Source: Pseudomonas hefeiensis (GTDB taxonomy: Bacteria > Pseudomonadota > Gammaproteobacteria > Pseudomonadales > Pseudomonadaceae). Taken from it: a stretch of 64,000 nt of DNA. The stretch spans positions 1,550,001 through 1,614,000 of the forward strand of contig NZ_CP117449.1 in the NCBI RefSeq assembly GCF_030687835.1. The letters are read 5' to 3'. A model generated the notes under the pieces. It was not told where the DNA came from, made no database searches, and saw only the letters and a list, made by a program, of their open reading frames with translations. Made by a program: the position numbers and the translations under genes. Below are positions 26,092 to 37,273 of the stretch, one piece after another (position 1 is the first letter of the stretch; every line of letters begins with the position of its first letter).

Positions 26092-27018
26092 ATGGCGGGA
26101 GTAATGGATTCGGTAAACCAGCGAACTCAGCTGGTCGGTCAGAATCGCCTGGAGCTGTTGTTGTTCCGTCTCGACGGCCAGCAAATGTACGGGATTAACG
26201 TATTCAAGGTCCGCGAGGTGCTCCAGTGCCCGAAGCTGACCCTGATGCCCAAGTCCAGCCCCGTTGTGTGCGGTGTGGCCAATATCCGCGGAGCGACCAT
26301 CCCGATTCTCGATCTGGCGATGGCGACCGGTTCGGGGCGGCTGCTGGATCAGAGCAATCCGTTTGTGATCATCACCGAGTACAACACCAAGACCCAGGGC
26401 TTCCTGGTGCGCTCGGTGGAGCGCATCGTCAACATGAACTGGGAGGAGATCCATCCGCCGCCCAAGGGCACCGGTCGCGATCACTACCTCACGGCGGTGA
26501 CCCGGGTCGATAATCAGTTGGTGGAAATCATCGACGTGGAGAAAATCCTCGCCGAAGTGGCACCAACCCCGGAAACGATTTCCGTGGGGGTGATCGACGC
26601 CGAAACCCAGCACAAGGCGATTTCGCTGCGGGTACTGACCGTCGATGATTCGTCGGTGGCACGTAAGCAGGTGACCCGTTGTCTACAAACGGTCGGTGTC
26701 GAAGTGGTGGCGTTAAACGACGGACGCCAGGCCCTGGATTACCTGCGCAAGCTGGTCGAAGAAGGCAAGAAGCCGGAAGAGGAGTTTCTGATGATGATCT
26801 CCGACATTGAAATGCCGGAGATGGACGGGTACACCCTGACGTCGGAAATCCGCAACGACCCGCGCATGCAAAAGCTGCATATTGTCTTGCACACCTCGTT
26901 GTCCGGTGTTTTCAATCAGGCGATGGTCAAGAAAGTGGGGGCCGATGACTTCCTGGCCAAGTTCCGGCCCGATGACCTGGCTTCCCGGGTAGTCGAGCGC
27001 ATCAAGGCAGCAGAATAA
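26092..27018 (+). CDS. cheV: Chemotaxis coupling protein CheV
   Basis: 308 residues from ATG 26092 (GGTAGGAGTCAGGG upstream). CheW domain at residues 10-160 (RLELLLFRLDGQQMYGINVFKVREV) linked to a CheY-type receiver at 175-305: VLTVDDSSVARKQ, phospho-acceptor Asp in MMISDIEMPEMDG, K in FLAKFRP. Couples chemoreceptors to CheA and probably acts in adaptation. It is divergent from flgA (78 bases between) and is followed by cheR 53 bases later, so the two form one transcription unit. Confidence 0.93.
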   Translation: MAGVMDSVNQRTQLVGQNRLELLLFRLDGQQMYGINVFKVREVLQCPKLTLMPKSSPVVCGVANIRGATIPILDLAMATGSGRLLDQSNPFVIITEYNTKTQGFLVRSVERIVNMNWEEIHPPPKGTGRDHYLTAVTRVDNQLVEIIDVEKILAEVAPTPETISVGVIDAETQHKAISLRVLTVDDSSVARKQVTRCLQTVGVEVVALNDGRQALDYLRKLVEEGKKPEEEFLMMISDIEMPEMDGYTLTSEIRNDPRMQKLHIVLHTSLSGVFNQAMVKKVGADDFLAKFRPDDLASRVVERIKAAE

Positions 27019-27071
27019 AGGTCGGGCGCGTTGTGCGCCCGGCAAGTCAATACGATGAAAGAGGCGGTATC

Positions 27072-27899
27072 TTGTCTACGGGTAATTTGGATTTCGAACA
27101 GTTCCGGGTCTTCCTGGAAAAAGCCTGTGGCATTTTGCTTGGTGAAAACAAGCAATACCTGGTGTCGAGCCGTCTCAATAAATTGATGGAGCAACAGGGC
27201 CTGAAATCGTTGGGCGAACTGGTCCAGCGCATCCAGACCCAGCCGCGCAGTGGGTTGCGCGAGATGGTGGTGGATGCCATGACCACCAATGAAACCCTGT
27301 GGTTTCGCGACACCTACCCGTTCGAGGTGTTGAAGAACAGGGTGTTGCCGGCGGCCATCAAGGCCAGTCCGGGGCAACGCTTGCGGATCTGGTCGGCCGC
27401 CTGTTCGTCGGGGCAGGAACCCTATTCGCTGTCGATGTCCATCGATGAGTTCGAGCGGACCAATATCGGCCAGTTGAAAATGGGCGTGCAAATCGTCGCC
27501 ACCGATTTGTCCGGAACCATGCTCAATAACTGCAAGACCGGCGAATACGACAGCCTGGCTATCGGGCGCGGCCTGTCGCCTGATCGCCTGCAACGCTACT
27601 TCGACCCCAAAGGACCGGGGCGCTGGGTGGTCAAGGCGCCGATCAAGAACCGTGTGGAATTCCGCTCGTTCAACCTGCTGGACAGCTACGCCAGCCTGGG
27701 CAAGTTCGACATCGTGTTCTGCCGCAACGTGCTGATCTACTTCTCTGCCGAAGTGAAAAAAGACATCCTGCTGCGCATCCACAGCACGCTCAAACCGGGT
27801 GGCTACCTGTTCCTCGGTGCCTCCGAGGCATTGAACGGGTTGCCGGACCACTACCAGATGGTGCAGTGCAGCCCGGGGATCATCTATCAGGCGAAGTGA
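27072..27899 (+). CDS. cheR: Chemoreceptor methyltransferase CheR
   Basis: 275 residues from TTG 27072 (MSTGNLDFEQF), with GAGGCGG shortly before; an upstream start at 27033 is open but lacks a site. CheR_N helical domain (about 5-60), then the SAM-dependent methyltransferase domain: RLRIWSAACSSGQEPYSLSM (SAM motif I), VATDLSGTML, FDIVFCRNVLIYF. Methylates glutamates of methyl-accepting chemotaxis proteins. The stop is followed by a terminator, so the operon ends here. Confidence 0.93.
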   Translation: MSTGNLDFEQFRVFLEKACGILLGENKQYLVSSRLNKLMEQQGLKSLGELVQRIQTQPRSGLREMVVDAMTTNETLWFRDTYPFEVLKNRVLPAAIKASPGQRLRIWSAACSSGQEPYSLSMSIDEFERTNIGQLKMGVQIVATDLSGTMLNNCKTGEYDSLAIGRGLSPDRLQRYFDPKGPGRWVVKAPIKNRVEFRSFNLLDSYASLGKFDIVFCRNVLIYFSAEVKKDILLRIHSTLKPGGYLFLGASEALNGLPDHYQMVQCSPGIIYQAK

Positions 27900-27922
27900 T
27901 TTGCTTGGGTCTTCAAAAAAGC

Positions 27923-27948
27923 GGGAGTCCTCAGGGGCTCCCTTTTTT
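27923..27948 (+). terminator. Rho-independent terminator after cheR
   Basis: GGGAG / CTCCC stem with a 10-base loop, followed by TTTTTTAT. Confidence 0.7.
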
Positions 27949-27983
27949 ATACCTGCCAATTTCCTCCCCACCACCACTATCCC

Positions 27984-28072
27984 TGTGGGAGCGGGCTTGC
28001 TCGCGAATGCGGTATGTCAGTCGAAATAAATGTCACTGTCACACCGCATTCGCGAGCAAGCCCGCTCCCACA
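27984..28072. repeat. REPIN
   Basis: TGTGGGAGCGGGCTTGCTCG arm, spacer, and complementary arm CGAGCAAGCCCGCTCCCACA; lies between cheR and flgB. Confidence 0.9.
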
Positions 28073-28197
28073 ATTTGAGTGTCATTGCCCTTGAGAAGCG
28101 GCAGAAAAGCGGCAGACAGCGGAAACCGATTGCCGCTTTTCTGGCATTGCCGCTTTGCCGATGCCCGCAAAGCCCCGGTTTATGGGCTTTTTGAAAG

Positions 28198-28213
28198 TGG
28201 CACGACGCTTGCT
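28198..28213 (+). promoter_or_regulatory. Sigma-54 promoter of flgBCDE
   Basis: TGGCACGACGCTTGCT, a perfect match to TGGCACG-N4-TTGCT. Expected start of transcription about 28224, 33 bases before flgB. FleQ-type activation is expected from what is known in Pseudomonas. Confidence 0.9.
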
Positions 28214-28256
28214 ATGTCCATCGTACGTAAATTCTGGTCACCCGAAGGTTTCCAAC

Positions 28257-28664
28257 ATGAGCATCAGTTTCGATAAAGCGCTCGGCATCCACGAAAAGGC
28301 CCTGAGCTTCCGCGCCCAGCGTGCTGAAGTCCTGGCCAACAACATCGCCAACGCCGACACCCCGAACTTCAAGGCTCGGGACCTGGACTTCTCCAAAGTG
28401 CTCGCCGAGCAGAACGAGAAGACCAAGAACGGCCACTTCGCCCTGAACATGACCAACAGCCGTCATATCGAAGCCGAAGGCCTGGGCAATAGCGATGAAT
28501 CGCTGATGTACCGCACGCCGATGCAACCTTCGATCGATCAGAACACCGTGGACGCTCAACTGGAACAGTCCAACTACACGGAAAACTCCGTGAACTTCCA
28601 GGCCAGTTTCACCCTGCTCAATAGCAAATTCAAAGGGCTGGTATCGGCCCTGCGCGGAGAGTAA
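28257..28664 (+). CDS. flgB: Flagellar basal-body rod protein FlgB
   Basis: 135 residues from ATG 28257; GAAGG upstream. Proximal rod subunit, exported through the flagellar type III apparatus without a cleavable signal. Signature region RAQRAEVLANNIANADTPNFKARD near the N-terminus, and a C-terminal heptad region (ENSVNFQASFTLLNSKFKGL) for rod packing. First gene of the flgBCDE operon, three bases before flgC. Confidence 0.95.
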   Translation: MSISFDKALGIHEKALSFRAQRAEVLANNIANADTPNFKARDLDFSKVLAEQNEKTKNGHFALNMTNSRHIEAEGLGNSDESLMYRTPMQPSIDQNTVDAQLEQSNYTENSVNFQASFTLLNSKFKGLVSALRGE

Positions 28665-28667
28665 GTC

Positions 28668-29111
28668 ATGTCGATTGCGAGCGTATTCAACATTGCTGGC
28701 AGCGCCATGAGTGCCCAGACCACGCGTCTGAACACCGTCGCCAGTAACATCGCCAACGCCGAGACCGTTTCGTCGAGCATCGACCAGACCTACCGTGCCC
28801 GTCACCCGGTCTTCGCCACCATGTTCCAGGGCGGCCAATCCGGCGGCAGCGGCTCGCTGTTCCAGGAGCAGGACGCCGCAGGGCAGGGTGTACAGGTGCT
28901 CGGCGTGGTCGAAGACCAGAGCAACCTCGACGCGCGCTATGAGCCGAACCATCCGGCCGCCGACGCCAAGGGTTACGTCTATTACCCGAACGTGAACGTC
29001 GTTGAAGAAATGGCCGACATGATTTCCGCCAGTCGTTCGTTCCAGACCAACGTCGAAATGATGAACACCGCCAAAACCATGATGCAGAAGGTCCTGACCC
29101 TCGGTCAGTGA
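28668..29111 (+). CDS. flgC: Flagellar basal-body rod protein FlgC
   Basis: 147 residues. Proximal rod protein, paralogous to FlgB. It has the N-terminal rod motif TTRLNTVASNIANAETV, a central region with GVVEDQSNLDARYEPNHPAADA, and the C-terminal SRSFQTNVEMMNTAKTMMQK typical of FlgC/FlgG. Sits three bases after the flgB stop and 15 before flgD, in one operon. Confidence 0.95.
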   Translation: MSIASVFNIAGSAMSAQTTRLNTVASNIANAETVSSSIDQTYRARHPVFATMFQGGQSGGSGSLFQEQDAAGQGVQVLGVVEDQSNLDARYEPNHPAADAKGYVYYPNVNVVEEMADMISASRSFQTNVEMMNTAKTMMQKVLTLGQ

Positions 29112-29126
29112 TAAGGGGCGAGTCAC

Positions 29127-29849
29127 ATGAGCGTCACTAACACCACCAGTGGTTTGAGCCTCAACGAGATTCTGGCCAACTCCTCGGTCAAGACCAACAC
29201 CACCAACGATGGCCTGGGCTCGGCGACAGCTGCGGCTACCGGTTCCAAGGAGCTGGGCAAGGATGCATTCCTGCAACTGTTGGTCACCCAGCTGAAGAAC
29301 CAGAACCCGCTGGAGCCGCAGGATAACGGCGAGTTCGTTGCCCAGTTGGCGCAATTCAGCAGCCTGGAAGGCATCACCACGCTCAACGAAACCGTGAGTG
29401 GTATTGCCGGCAACTACAACTCATCCCAGGCCCTGCAAGCCTCTTCACTGGTGGGTCGTTCGGTCATCGCCCCGGGTGACAAGGCTGTGGTCGATACCTC
29501 CAAGAGCCTCAACGGCACGGTAGTGGTACCGGCTTCGGTGTCTTCCCTGGCGATCAAGATCGCGGACAAGGACGGCAAGACCGTCCGTACCATCGAGCTG
29601 GGCAGCCAGAATGCCGGTAACTCGGCCTTCATCTGGGATGGCAAGAACGATGCGGGCACCACGCTTGAGTCGGGCACTTACACCTTCACTGCTTCGACCA
29701 CTATCGACGACCAGGCCGTGTCGCTGATCACCAACCTGCCGGCGACCGTCAGCAGCGTGACGATCAGCCAGACGGGCGGTGAGCTGATGCTCAACCTCGC
29801 CGGGCTGGGCAGCATCGCCCTGTCCAAAGTACAAACTATTGGTATGTAG
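29127..29849 (+). CDS. flgD: Hook-cap (hook assembly scaffold) protein FlgD
   Basis: 240 residues. Caps the growing hook and guides FlgE polymerisation. N-terminal conserved segment KDAFLQLLVTQLKNQNPLEPQDN, then QLAQFSSLEGITTLN; followed by the FlgD Ig-like/tudor-like region with GNSAFIWDGKNDAGTTLESGTY. The export signal is the extreme N-terminus. Confidence 0.95.
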   Translation: MSVTNTTSGLSLNEILANSSVKTNTTNDGLGSATAAATGSKELGKDAFLQLLVTQLKNQNPLEPQDNGEFVAQLAQFSSLEGITTLNETVSGIAGNYNSSQALQASSLVGRSVIAPGDKAVVDTSKSLNGTVVVPASVSSLAIKIADKDGKTVRTIELGSQNAGNSAFIWDGKNDAGTTLESGTYTFTASTTIDDQAVSLITNLPATVSSVTISQTGGELMLNLAGLGSIALSKVQTIGM

Positions 29850-29879
29850 AGCCGACTAAACCGGCAAAAGGAGTGCAAC

Positions 29880-31205
29880 ATGTCTTTCAACATCGGCCTT
29901 AGCGGTCTCTATGCAGCCAACAAGCACCTGGACGTGACCGGCAACAACATCGCCAACGTGGCGACCACCGGTTTCAAATCCTCCCGTGCGGAATTCGAAG
30001 ACGTCTACTCGGCCACCCGGCTGGGCAGCGGCAGCAAGACCGTCGGCAACGGCGTGCGCCTGGCCAACGTCTCCCAGCAGTTCGGCCAGGGTGACGTCAA
30101 CAACACCGGCAACGTGCTGGACATGGGCATCCAGGGTTCCGGTTTCTTTGTCCTGAGCAACGACGGCTCCCTGAGCTACACCCGTGCCGGTACGTTCAAG
30201 ACCGACAAGGATGGCTTCGTCACCAACAGCGACGGCACCGCGCGTTTGCAGGGCTATGGCGTGGATGCCAATGGCAACATCCTCAACGGTATTTTGACCG
30301 ACCTGCGCATCGACACCTCCAACCTGCCGCCGCAAGCGACCAGCCTGGTTTCGTCGACGATTAACCTGAATTCGACGGCGACCCCGATTTCACAGGCGGC
30401 TCCCTACGTATTCGATCCAACCGATACCGCCACGTTCACCAAGCAATTCACCACCCCTGTCTACGATACCCAGGGCAACCAGCACTCCATGGACCAGTAT
30501 ATGGTCAAGACTGGTGCCAACACGTGGGATGTCTACACGCTGATCGATGGTCGTAACCTGGATGGCAGCGCGCCGGTTGCGCCGAACGCTCCCGTTCCTT
30601 CGACGATGACCTTTGATTCGAGTGGTAAGTTGGTTCAGGTCAGTACTCCAGGACCGGTCACAGTTCCGCCGACCGCGCCGACCATCAGTAACGATTTGGA
30701 ACTGGACGGTTGGGTGCCGGGTACCGTGACCAACGGCGTGTGGACCGCCAACGGTGCCGGTTCGTCGACGATTACGGTCTCCATGGCCAACACCACCCAA
30801 TTCAACGCTGACACCGCTCGGTCAATCCCTGCCCAGAACGGCTACGCCACCGGCCAGATCACCAACCTGACCATCGATGGTAGTGGTGTACTGCTGGCCA
30901 ACTTCAGCAACAACCAGACCAAGCCGATCGGTCAGCTCGCCCTCGCCAGCTTCACCAACGAGCAGGGCCTGCAGCCGGTAGGCGGCACCAGTTGGAAAGA
31001 AACCTTCGCCTCGGGCATCCCGGGCTACGATGCTCCGGAAACCGGAACCCTGGGTTCGATCGTCTCCAACTCCCTGGAAGAGTCCAACGTCAACCTGACC
31101 AACGAACTGGTCGAGCTGATCAAGGCCCAGAGCAACTACCAGGCGAACGCCAAGACCATCTCCACCCAAAGCACCATCATGCAGACCATCATTCAGATGG
31201 CCTGA
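29880..31205 (+). CDS. flgE: Flagellar hook protein FlgE
   Basis: 441 residues, ATG 29880 preceded by AAGGAG. Main hook subunit. N-terminal rod/hook motif LYAANKHLDVTGNNIANVAT, then the GSGFFVLSNDGSLSYTRAG region, variable surface domains D2/D3 (about 150-340), and the C-terminal FlgE signature (SLEESNVNLTNELVELIKAQ). Last gene of the operon, closed by a terminator. The usual continuation flgF-flgL is not here: the sequence changes into REP copies and an IS110 element. Confidence 0.95.
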   Translation: MSFNIGLSGLYAANKHLDVTGNNIANVATTGFKSSRAEFEDVYSATRLGSGSKTVGNGVRLANVSQQFGQGDVNNTGNVLDMGIQGSGFFVLSNDGSLSYTRAGTFKTDKDGFVTNSDGTARLQGYGVDANGNILNGILTDLRIDTSNLPPQATSLVSSTINLNSTATPISQAAPYVFDPTDTATFTKQFTTPVYDTQGNQHSMDQYMVKTGANTWDVYTLIDGRNLDGSAPVAPNAPVPSTMTFDSSGKLVQVSTPGPVTVPPTAPTISNDLELDGWVPGTVTNGVWTANGAGSSTITVSMANTTQFNADTARSIPAQNGYATGQITNLTIDGSGVLLANFSNNQTKPIGQLALASFTNEQGLQPVGGTSWKETFASGIPGYDAPETGTLGSIVSNSLEESNVNLTNELVELIKAQSNYQANAKTISTQSTIMQTIIQMA

Positions 31206-31235
31206 TATCGAAGGTTGTCTGAAAGCTGCACAAGG

Positions 31236-31260
31236 AGCCCCTCGCAAGAGGGGCTTTTTT
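31236..31260 (+). terminator. Rho-independent terminator after flgE
   Basis: AGCCCCTCGCAAGAGGGGCT followed by TTTTT; 7-8 bp stem, 30 bases after the flgE stop. Confidence 0.9.
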
Positions 31261-31295
31261 GTGGGCGGGTGTTTTGTGGTGCTCGTCCCGGCGCC

Positions 31296-31384
31296 ATCGC
31301 GAGCAGGCTCGCTCCCACAGGTGGACGCATTCCAATGTGGAAGCAGGCTCGCTCCCACAGGTGGACGTACTCTAATGTGGGAGC
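31296..31384. repeat. REP array left of IS110
   Basis: CGCGAGCAGGCTCGCTCCCACAGG-type units in tandem (the segment AGCAGGCTCGCTCCCACAGG occurs at about 31302 and 31343), then AATGTGGGAGC, the left half of a REP that stops at 31384. Confidence 0.8.
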
Positions 31385-31483
31385 AACTGTCTTGGATGAT
31401 TTATTTAGCCATCGTTCCAGGGACAGCAAGCCTCCCACAGCTCCAGGCCATGCAAAATCTGAGGGGGTCTCCGTGATCGCACT

Positions 31484-32422
31484 TTAGGCGACGCGGCCCT
31501 TCCACTCAGAACCATCCCGGATCATTGCGTTTAGACGTACCAGCAAGACACGCATGCATGCGATGAGCGCAACCTTGGCGCATTTACCTTTCTCGCGAAG
31601 CGCCTTATACCGCGCATTAAAGTCAGGCTGATACCTGATCACTGACCAGCAGGCCATGTACAGAGCGCGCCTAGCGGCGAACCTACCTCCGCTGATGTAG
31701 CGTTTGCCTTTGTGCGTGCCGCTATCGTCGTTATAGGGGGCGATGCCTGCCAATGCAGCGATCTGATGCCGGCCAACCTCGCCAAGCTCAGGAAGATAGG
31801 CCATTACACTGGCCGCCGTAACCAGACCGATCCCCTTGACCGAACGCAGATGAGTAACTTTTTCACGGTCCAGGCTTTCAGCGCTTTGACGGATCAATTT
31901 TTCTATCGACTTAACGGCTTCACACAGATAGTCGATATGACTCTGCAACGCGGGTTTGACTGCCTCAGACGACGCTGTCTTAAGCCTGCGCTTGTCGTCA
32001 TCTCTCTGCTGAACAAAGTTTTCCCGTTGCTGGACCAGTGCGCGCAAGTCGTCCTGTTCGACACTTGTGATCCGGCTGTTAGCAGATTTGATAACCGCTG
32101 CAAATTGCGCCAGGAGGCGCGCATCTATCGGGTCGGTTTTAGCTTGTTGTCCCATTGCTTTGGCAAAGCTCTTGGCTCGGCAGGGGTTGATCCGAATGAC
32201 CTCAAAACCTGCAGCCTGAAGCGCTTTCATGACGTTTCGCTCGTAACCGCCAGTGGCTTCCAACAACACACGGGTGACCTGATGGAGCAGCAGCCAACCA
32301 ATTAATCCAGGAAAATCATCTTCAGCGTTAGGGCAACTCACCCCAACATCTAAGAGATCAACCTGAACCTGAAGACTGTCTTTTGAAACATCAATACCTG
32401 CTGGATAGGAAAACATGGCCAA
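31484..32422 (-). CDS. IS110-family transposase (DEDD recombinase)
   Basis: 312 residues. N-terminal RuvC-like DEDD domain: GIDVSKDSLQVQVD, LLEATGGYERNVMKAL, and KTDPIDARLLAQFA (acidic catalytic residues D, E, D, D). A coiled-coil linker follows (about 120-190), then the C-terminal Transposase_20 domain: LRSVKGIGLVTAASVMAYLPELGEVGRHQIAALAG shortened here to its start, and GGRFAARRALYMACW with the conserved nucleophilic serine region (ISGGR). Acts with a bridge RNA to recombine donor and target. It seems intact. Confidence 0.93.
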   Translation of the reverse strand: MAMFSYPAGIDVSKDSLQVQVDLLDVGVSCPNAEDDFPGLIGWLLLHQVTRVLLEATGGYERNVMKALQAAGFEVIRINPCRAKSFAKAMGQQAKTDPIDARLLAQFAAVIKSANSRITSVEQDDLRALVQQRENFVQQRDDDKRRLKTASSEAVKPALQSHIDYLCEAVKSIEKLIRQSAESLDREKVTHLRSVKGIGLVTAASVMAYLPELGEVGRHQIAALAGIAPYNDDSGTHKGKRYISGGRFAARRALYMACWSVIRYQPDFNARYKALREKGKCAKVALIACMRVLLVRLNAMIRDGSEWKGRVA

Positions 32423-32627
32423 ACCCTCTTACACTCAAGGTGAGAGCGCTCTGGCTTGGCCCACGCTTGTAACTGTTCGAGGTGGGCTCGTTCAACTGTT
32501 CGGGCTCAATGACCAGAGTGGAGAGGTGAGTGGCAGCATGGGCTCCCACACGTGCTTTAAGCACTTCGGGCGTTCAGCTTGCCACCCACCGCTCTCACCT
32601 TCAGTCTAATCACGATGCAAGACACAA
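32423..32627 (-). ncRNA. Candidate IS110 bridge RNA region
   Basis: Non-coding 205 bases upstream of the transposase. On the minus strand a first stem (32580-32589 with 32526-32535) closes a loop that holds TGTGGGAGC (complement of 32542-32550), identical to the REP half at the left insertion edge. A second hairpin (GCCCAC 32459-32464 / GTGGGC 32482-32487) holds the complement of AACTGT, the first six bases of the element. The order target loop then donor loop is that known for IS621. AAGGTGAGAGCG (32437-32448) and CGCTCTCACCTT (32590-32601) could close the whole structure. Confidence 0.6.
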
Positions 32628-32708
32628 GCGGGCTTGCTCGCGAAGGCGTTGGCACATTCAATAGGGTCACTGGCTGAACCACCGTTTTCGCGAGCAAGCC
32701 CGCACACA
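32628..32708. repeat. REPIN, left arm interrupted by IS110
   Basis: GCGGGCTTGCTCGCGAAGGC at 32628, spacer, CGCGAGCAAGCCCGC and CACA at the right. A further single REP, AATGTGGGAGCGAGCCTGCTC, lies at about 32751-32775. Confidence 0.85.
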
Positions 32709-32815
32709 GTAATTTTCAGTGAGCGCAAATCTTGCGAACGAACCGGAACCAATGTGGGAGCGAGCCTGCTCGCGATGGGGGCAGCCCAGTCCCTACTTTT
32801 CTCAAGGCAAAAGAA

Positions 32816-32850
32816 AACCCCCGATCAGTCCAGCGAACTCATCGGGGGTT
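32816..32850 (-). terminator. Terminator after nrdA
   Basis: AACCCCCGAT (32816-32825) / ATCGGGGGTT (32841-32850); on the minus strand the stem is followed by TTCTTTT. Confidence 0.8.
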
Positions 32851-32888
32851 CCTTTTAGCAAGCGCCTTGCAGCGCTCACCCACTCAGC

Positions 32889-35781
<2,893 letters not shown>

Positions 35782-36134
35782 GGGTGTCTCCACATTCTCT
35801 ATGTTTGTTTGGGCACCATCACGGTGCCCACCGTTCCGTCCTGAAGCACTACAACCGACTGGCGCCGGGTATAACAACTTCGGGACAGTAGGAAGCAGGC
35901 CTGAATACCGCTTCCTTCCGAAGTTCTGGGTTTCGAGCCTGGGCTCGAAACCGGATTGCAGAGGTGCCTGCAATGGACTGCAACACCCGTACCGTTCTGG
36001 TCATTTTCGACCTTGAAACAGTGGCCATCCGCAGAGGGCGGTCTGGTCTTGGGGGAATGCGGTGTTTCAGCCGGACAAAGGCAAGAAAAGCGCTTGAATT
36101 CTCTGTCCGACTTGTGTTTGGTTTTTGGTCGAAA

Positions 36135-36150
36135 ACCCTACATGTAGGGT
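36135..36150. promoter_or_regulatory. Palindrome upstream of nrdA, possible NrdR box
   Basis: ACCCTACATGTAGGGT is a perfect palindrome, extended to 22 bases by AAA/TTT. It matches about 12 of 16 positions of the NrdR-box consensus (acaCwAtATaTwGtgt). A half-like CTTGTGT lies about 33 bases away at 36111-36117. Could also be a short hairpin. Confidence 0.4.
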
Positions 36151-36208
36151 TTTTTACGCGACGGGCTACAAGATAATGCGTTTTGGGGGATGAATGCAAC
36201 GTACTACC

Positions 36209-36217
36209 TGTGGATAA
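36209..36217 (-). promoter_or_regulatory. DnaA box upstream of nrdA
   Basis: TGTGGATAA, complement of the strong DnaA box TTATCCACA. DnaA control of nrd is known in E. coli; here it is about 430 bases before nrdA and 330 before the regulator gene. The rest of 35782-36550 shows no gene. Confidence 0.5.
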
Positions 36218-36550
36218 GCCTGTGCGTAATTTGTGTGCGAAACATGGAACAGCGCTGTAGGCCGCGACCTTGCTGGAGTGGACCTTTTTTCATCGTTTTG
36301 ACGATCCGAAAACAGCCCGGTGGTTTCTGCGGGCGCGGACGTTACCACACAAATCCCGCGCGACCGAACGCATTTGTCCGCTTGTTTTATGCTGGGCCGG
36401 CGTTTATACAATCGGCCCGTGCATGAGCATGGTTATCCTCCTTTAACATGACAAAAAGATGGGGGGAGGCGCTGTATTTGAAGGCGCTCCTTGTGGCGAG
36501 GGGATTGTGCTGATCCTTCCTTTTATATTCACAACAAGACGAGGCCCCCC

Positions 36551-37273
36551 GTGGAACAAGAAGCCTGGCAGGTATTGATCGTCGAGGATGACCAGCGGCT
36601 GGCCGAGCTGACTCGCGAGTACCTGGAAAGCAACGGCCTGCGTGTTGCCATTGAAGGCAACGGTGCGGTGGCGGCGGCGCGGATCATTGCCGAGCAGCCG
36701 GACCTGGTGATTCTCGACCTGATGCTGCCCGGCGAGGACGGCCTGAGCATCTGCCGCAAGGTGCGCGAGCATTACGACGGACCGATCCTGATGCTCACCG
36801 CCCGCACCGACGACACCGATCAGATCCAGGGTCTGGACCTGGGCGCCGACGATTACGTTTGCAAACCGGTGCGGCCACGCCTGCTTTTGGCGCGTGTCCA
36901 GGCCTTGTTGCGGCGCAGCGAACCGGAACCGGCCACGCCGCAAAAGCCGCGGCGCCTGCAGTTCGGCCCGCTGGTGGTGGACAACGCCTTGCGCGAAGCC
37001 TGGCTGCGAGACAGCGGCATCGAGCTGACCAGTGCCGAGTTCGACCTGCTGTGGCTGCTGGTGTCCAATGCCGGGCGCATTCTGTCCCGGGAAGAAATCT
37101 TCACCGCCCTGCGGGGCATTGGCTATGACGGCCAGGACCGTTCCATCGACGTGCGCATCTCGCGCATCCGCCCCAAGATCGGCGACGACCCGGATCATCC
37201 ACGGCTGATCAAGACCATCCGCAGCAAGGGTTATCTGTTCGTTCCTGAAGCTTGCGTAGACCCGGCGCCGTGA
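36551..37273 (+). CDS. OmpR-family response regulator (RstA-like)
   Basis: 240 residues from GTG 36551; an open frame 20 codons further upstream lacks conservation features. Receiver with D13/D14, phospho-acceptor D56 (VILDLMLPGEDG), T in MLTARTDD and K in YVCKPVRP, then a winged-helix DNA-binding domain (GIELTSAEFDLLWLLVSNAGRILSREEI ... RSIDVRISRIRPKIGDDP, shortened). It resembles RstA. It overlaps the kinase gene by four bases (GTGA). The signal is unknown, and the kinase is frameshifted. Confidence 0.88.
   Translation: MEQEAWQVLIVEDDQRLAELTREYLESNGLRVAIEGNGAVAAARIIAEQPDLVILDLMLPGEDGLSICRKVREHYDGPILMLTARTDDTDQIQGLDLGADDYVCKPVRPRLLLARVQALLRRSEPEPATPQKPRRLQFGPLVVDNALREAWLRDSGIELTSAEFDLLWLLVSNAGRILSREEIFTALRGIGYDGQDRSIDVRISRIRPKIGDDPDHPRLIKTIRSKGYLFVPEACVDPAP

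Larger units (their letters stand above)
31385..32627 (-). mobile_element. IS110-family insertion sequence inside a REP
   Basis: TGTGGGAGC ends at 31384 and GCGGGCTTGCTCGCG resumes at 32628: joined, they restore an ordinary REP, so the element is about 1243 bases. Short subterminal inverted repeats TGTCTTG (31388-31394) and CAAGACA (32618-32624) are visible. No target duplication, as usual for IS110. It contains one transposase gene on the minus strand and ~205 non-coding bases upstream of it. Confidence 0.8.

Noticed and set aside
31296..31384. Tandem short repeats resembling a CRISPR array
   Set aside because: Units are REP palindromes with irregular spacing, and no cas gene is near.
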